64,000 nucleotides of DNA, from contig NZ_JASZYB010000002.1 of the NCBI RefSeq assembly GCF_030317205.1, positions 909,598 to 973,597 of the forward strand, read 5' to 3'. The position numbers and the translations under genes were made by a program. Origin of the DNA: Variovorax sp. J2L1-78 (lineage in GTDB: Bacteria > Pseudomonadota > Gammaproteobacteria > Burkholderiales > Burkholderiaceae_C). Below the pieces are notes generated by a model. The model searched no databases. It saw only the letters and a list, made by a program, of their open reading frames with translations, and was not told the origin of the DNA. Every line of letters begins with the position of its first letter. Position 1 is the first letter of the stretch. Of the stretch, positions 62,301 through 64,000 are shown in pieces.

Positions 62301-63007
62301 GGGATGACGATGTCGACGCGCTCGGGGTCGATCATCGCGGTGGCGCTGGATTCGACGATCTCCTGGATCGTCTTCATGCCCGACCACACGCCCGAGAAGC
62401 GGCTCATCGCGAAGGCGTGGATGCCCAGGTCGAGGATCTCCTGCACGTTCGTCGGAAAGAACACCGGCGTGCCGCAGGCCTTGAAGATGTGGTCGCTCTG
62501 GTGCGCGGCCGTCGAGCTCTTGCTGATGTGGTCGTCGCCCGCCACGGCGATCACGCCGCCGAATTCGGTGGTGCCCGCCATGTTGGCGTGCTTGAAGACG
62601 TCGGAGCAACGATCCACGCCCGGCCCCTTGCCGTACCAGATGCCGAAGACGCCGTCGAACTTGTTGGTGCCCGGCGGCGAGAAGCCCAGCTGCTGCGTGC
62701 CCCAGAGCGCGGTGGCCGCCAGCTCTTCGTTCACGCCCGGCTGGAACACGATGTTCTGCGCCTTGAGGTACTTGCTCGCCTTCCACAGCGCCTGGTCGTA
62801 GCCGCCGAGCGGCGAGCCGCGGTAGCCGCTGATGAAGCCGGCGGTGTTCTTGCCGGCCTGCTGGTCGCGCAGGCGCTGCAGCATGGGCAGCTTGACCAGG
62901 GCCTGCACGCCCGACATGAAGGCGCGACCGTAGTCGAGCGAGTATTTGTCGTCGAGCGTGACCGTTTCCAGGGCTTTGCGGATGTGCTCGGGCAGGGGGG
63001 CGTTCAT
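59393..63007 (-). CDS. Indolepyruvate ferredoxin oxidoreductase, fused single-chain form
   Basis: A 1204-residue fused 2-oxoacid oxidoreductase that decarboxylates aryl-pyruvates (from Trp, Phe, Tyr breakdown) to acyl-CoA. Order: alpha pyrimidine-binding part (GFISGYRGSPLGGYDQALW near residue 60), TPP domain (GDGTYFHSG near 537 and YNDAVAMTGGQ near 566), an iron-sulfur cluster region (CEGCGDCSVQSNC near 676 and CNKDMSCLKGFCPSF), the gamma domain (GVGGTGVITIGQLLGMAAH) and a C-terminal extension. It is divergent from an Lrp/AsnC regulator that may control it. ATG 63007 fits the family start. Confidence 0.93.
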   Translation of the reverse strand: MNAPLPEHIRKALETVTLDDKYSLDYGRAFMSGVQALVKLPMLQRLRDQQAGKNTAGFISGYRGSPLGGYDQALWKASKYLKAQNIVFQPGVNEELAATALWGTQQLGFSPPGTNKFDGVFGIWYGKGPGVDRCSDVFKHANMAGTTEFGGVIAVAGDDHISKSSTAAHQSDHIFKACGTPVFFPTNVQEILDLGIHAFAMSRFSGVWSGMKTIQEIVESSATAMIDPERVDIVIPTDFEMPPGGLHIRWPDHALEQEARLMHYKWYAALAYIRANKLNHNVIEGPNDRFGIMASGKAFNDTRQALIDLGLDDAACRQIGIRLHKVGVVWPLEAQLTRDFATGLQEILVVEEKRQVIEYQLKEELYNWRSDVRPNVVGKFDEGVGASADGYSGGEWSMPNPTSHTLLRANADLNPALIAKAIAQRLRKTGLLDQVGADMRARIDAQLAILEAKERSMEVIKLDGVQGADRQPWFCSGCPHNTSTVVPEGSRAMGGIGCHFMATWMDRSTIGFTQMGGEGVPWVGQQPFTTDQHIFANLGDGTYFHSGLLAIRQSIAAGVNITYKILYNDAVAMTGGQQVGERPEGHSVLQIAQSLQAEGAVKVVIVTDEPEKYEGVKVAGDPEVKHRDLLDDIQREFREIKGTTAIIYDQTCATEKRRRRKRGTAVDPAKRVVINELVCEGCGDCSVQSNCLSVEPLETEFGRKRTINQSTCNKDMSCLKGFCPSFVTVEGGALKKKSKAKANSPFDTSVWGTMPEPTVPQLARDQVWGIVVAGVGGTGVITIGQLLGMAAHIEGKGIVTQDAAGLAQKGGATWSHALIGDTQDAIRTTRVGTAAADLILAADPLVAVNAETLARMREGRTRVALNSHSTPTAAFVRNANWVNPQDDCANQIARIVGLDGLGSFDADAAAVSLMGDSLYANPMLLGYAWQKGWVPLDYASLMRAIELNNVAIENNKTAFEWGRRAAHDLASVQKLVSPGQVIEFKKRETVDALVARRAEFLTGYQNAAYADQYKAFVAKVRQAETAAVGKTTITESVARYLFKLMAYKDEYEVARLHTDRAFLDRVEGMFEGDFKLNYHLAPPLIAKKNSKGQLQKQKFGPGMLTGFKVLARLKGLRGTALDIFGRTEERKTERALIGEYRASIEEVIAGLSAANHATAVEIATLPEQIRGYGHVKERNLAAARTRWTELMAKWRNPTAERAAA

Positions 63008-63183
63008 CGTCTGTGTCTCCGGTTTGGCATGGCCTTGTGGGCCTGGCTGGGCGGGGTTGCCCCGATAGGGGCTGAGCCCTCATGATGCTCCGGAAAGTGT
63101 ATTGGCGGGTGGCAGACAGGTGCTTTCAGATATCGCCAGGGAAACCCTAGTTTCTGGAAGATCCTTTCTTAGAATCGCACTTC

Positions 63184-63660
63184 ATGGAAAGCCTTGACAA
63201 GTTCGACCTCGCCATCCTGAAAGAACTCCAGACGGATGGCCGCCTGACCAATGCCGAACTGGCCCAGCGCGTGGGCCTGTCGGCCGCGCCCTGCTGGCGC
63301 CGCGTGCGGGCGCTGGAAGAGTCCGGCTTCATCAAGGGCTATTACGCCGAGATCGACCGCCGCAAGATCGGCCTGGGCGTGCTCGCCTTCGTGCGCCTGG
63401 ACACCGAACGTGCCAATAGCGAGGTCACGAAGAAGATCGAGGAGGCGATCCGCAAGCTGCCCGAGGTCATCGCCTGCCACTACATCAGCGGCACCGGCAT
63501 GTTCGAGCTGCAGGTGGTCGCGCAAGACCTCGACGCCTTCTCGCGCTTCGCGCTCAACAGCCTGATGCACCTGCCCAACGTGAAGGACCTGCACACCAGC
63601 TTCTCGCTGGGGGAGGTGAAGGCGAGCCATGCGTTGCCGCTCGGGCATCTGACGAGGTAA
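63184..63660 (+). CDS. Lrp/AsnC family transcriptional regulator
   Basis: A 158-residue regulator with an N-terminal HTH (FDLAILKELQTDGRLTNAEL, then VGLSAAPCWRRVRALEESG) and a C-terminal RAM effector domain (ACHYISGTGMFELQVVAQDL). It is divergent from the indolepyruvate ferredoxin oxidoreductase gene, a usual arrangement for local control by an aromatic amino acid. No Shine-Dalgarno precedes the ATG, while a TAGAAT -10-like box lies at 63170-63175, so the message may be leaderless. Confidence 0.92.
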   Translation: MESLDKFDLAILKELQTDGRLTNAELAQRVGLSAAPCWRRVRALEESGFIKGYYAEIDRRKIGLGVLAFVRLDTERANSEVTKKIEEAIRKLPEVIACHYISGTGMFELQVVAQDLDAFSRFALNSLMHLPNVKDLHTSFSLGEVKASHALPLGHLTR

Positions 63661-63820
63661 CGGCCGTGCGGTCGCGCGAGATGCGCGATTCGTGGCATCT
63701 GTCACGCCTGCGAAGGCCTAAAACACTCCGCTGCTACTTTCGGTGACCTGTGCCATCGGCGCAGTGTTTGGATAATCCCTCCCAGAGCCCTCGTTTGAAG
63801 GGTCGTCAGGGAGTAGTTCG

Positions 63821-64000
63821 ATGTCCGTCTTGTTCGGCGGTGTGCGTGCGCGCACGCTGCGCGTTTCCTCGCCCGCCCTCCCGGTGGTCCTCGGCCAGCC
63901 GGCCCTGGAGCCGGTCCGCCTCTCAGGCCACGAAGGCCTGAACAGCCTGTTTCACTACGAGCTGCTGCTCAAGACCCCCGACAGCCTGAACCTGGGCGCC
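63821..64000 (+). CDS. Type VI secretion tip protein VgrG, N-terminal fragment
   Basis: The first 60 residues of a VgrG gene that runs off the window. The opening RARTLRVSSPALPVVLGQPA, followed by LEPVRLSGHEGLNSLFHYEL and LKTPDS, is the standard start of the VgrG/gp27-like domain. AGGGAG lies about 10 nt before the ATG at 63821. VgrG forms the spike of the type VI secretion apparatus and often carries or neighbours effectors. The rest of the gene is not visible. Confidence 0.9.
   Translation, partial: MSVLFGGVRARTLRVSSPALPVVLGQPALEPVRLSGHEGLNSLFHYELLLKTPDSLNLGA

Overview
The window is high-GC proteobacterial DNA. Gene content and protein style point to the order Burkholderiales, most likely the Comamonadaceae (Variovorax or a close relative). 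Pointers are a type 2 ArgC, a 1204-residue fused indolepyruvate ferredoxin oxidoreductase, a DUF3717/DUF1289 protein and a VgrG edge gene. I recognised the taxon from families and could not run a database search. No rRNA, tRNA, CRISPR array, IS element or prophage was found.

Layout. (1) 1-159 is the tail of an acetyl-CoA hydrolase/transferase. (2) 305-9369 is one tightly packed operon: an RpiR regulator, isoaspartyl peptidase, the four-part glutathione/peptide importer gsiABCD, a DmpA-type P1 peptidase and an M55 D-aminopeptidase. It reads as a scavenging unit in which unusual peptides are imported and then cut. (3) 9447-14147 is core metabolism: a membrane protein, argC on the minus strand, sucCD ending in a clear terminator, and a TerC-family protein. 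(4) 14180-18846 is a signalling cassette (PP2C phosphatase, FHA protein, CHASE2 adenylate cyclase, metallo-beta-lactamase-fold cyclic nucleotide phosphodiesterase). It lies directly upstream of pilA, which has a good sigma-54 promoter. (5) 19612-33561 is a visibly less GC-rich glycan locus. It holds a GT-C membrane protein after pilA, then ten plus-strand genes mostly joined by 4-nt overlaps (GT2, flippase, three methyltransferases, an unknown protein, a sugar epimerase/dehydratase, a DegT aminotransferase and two further glycosyltransferases), and two minus-strand genes (GT4 and a WbpA-type UDP-sugar dehydrogenase). (6) 33737-41509 is the minor pilin operon on the minus strand: pilE, fimT, pilV, pilW, pilX and pilY1. 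It diverges from (7) a PglL-like O-oligosaccharyltransferase with two GT4 glycosyltransferases (41657-45813).

(8) 45798-50859 has moaC, a BepA-like M48 protease, small membrane and hypothetical proteins, and a second TerC gene. That terC has a convincing yybP-ykoY manganese riboswitch plus promoter in its leader. (9) 50869-59325 has yaeQ, a TonB-dependent receptor with a PepSY membrane partner, purB, an M48 protease overlapping a DUF898 membrane protein, and a glutathione S-transferase. (10) 59393-63660 has the indolepyruvate ferredoxin oxidoreductase, divergent from an Lrp/AsnC regulator. (11) 63821-64000 is the start of a VgrG (type VI secretion) gene cut by the window edge.

The most interesting inference is that regions 4-7 may form one system: cAMP and phosphoprotein signalling next to type IV pili, whose major and minor pilin loci bracket glycan-building genes and two candidate pilin glycosyltransferases. 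That link is inferred from position and families and has not been shown.
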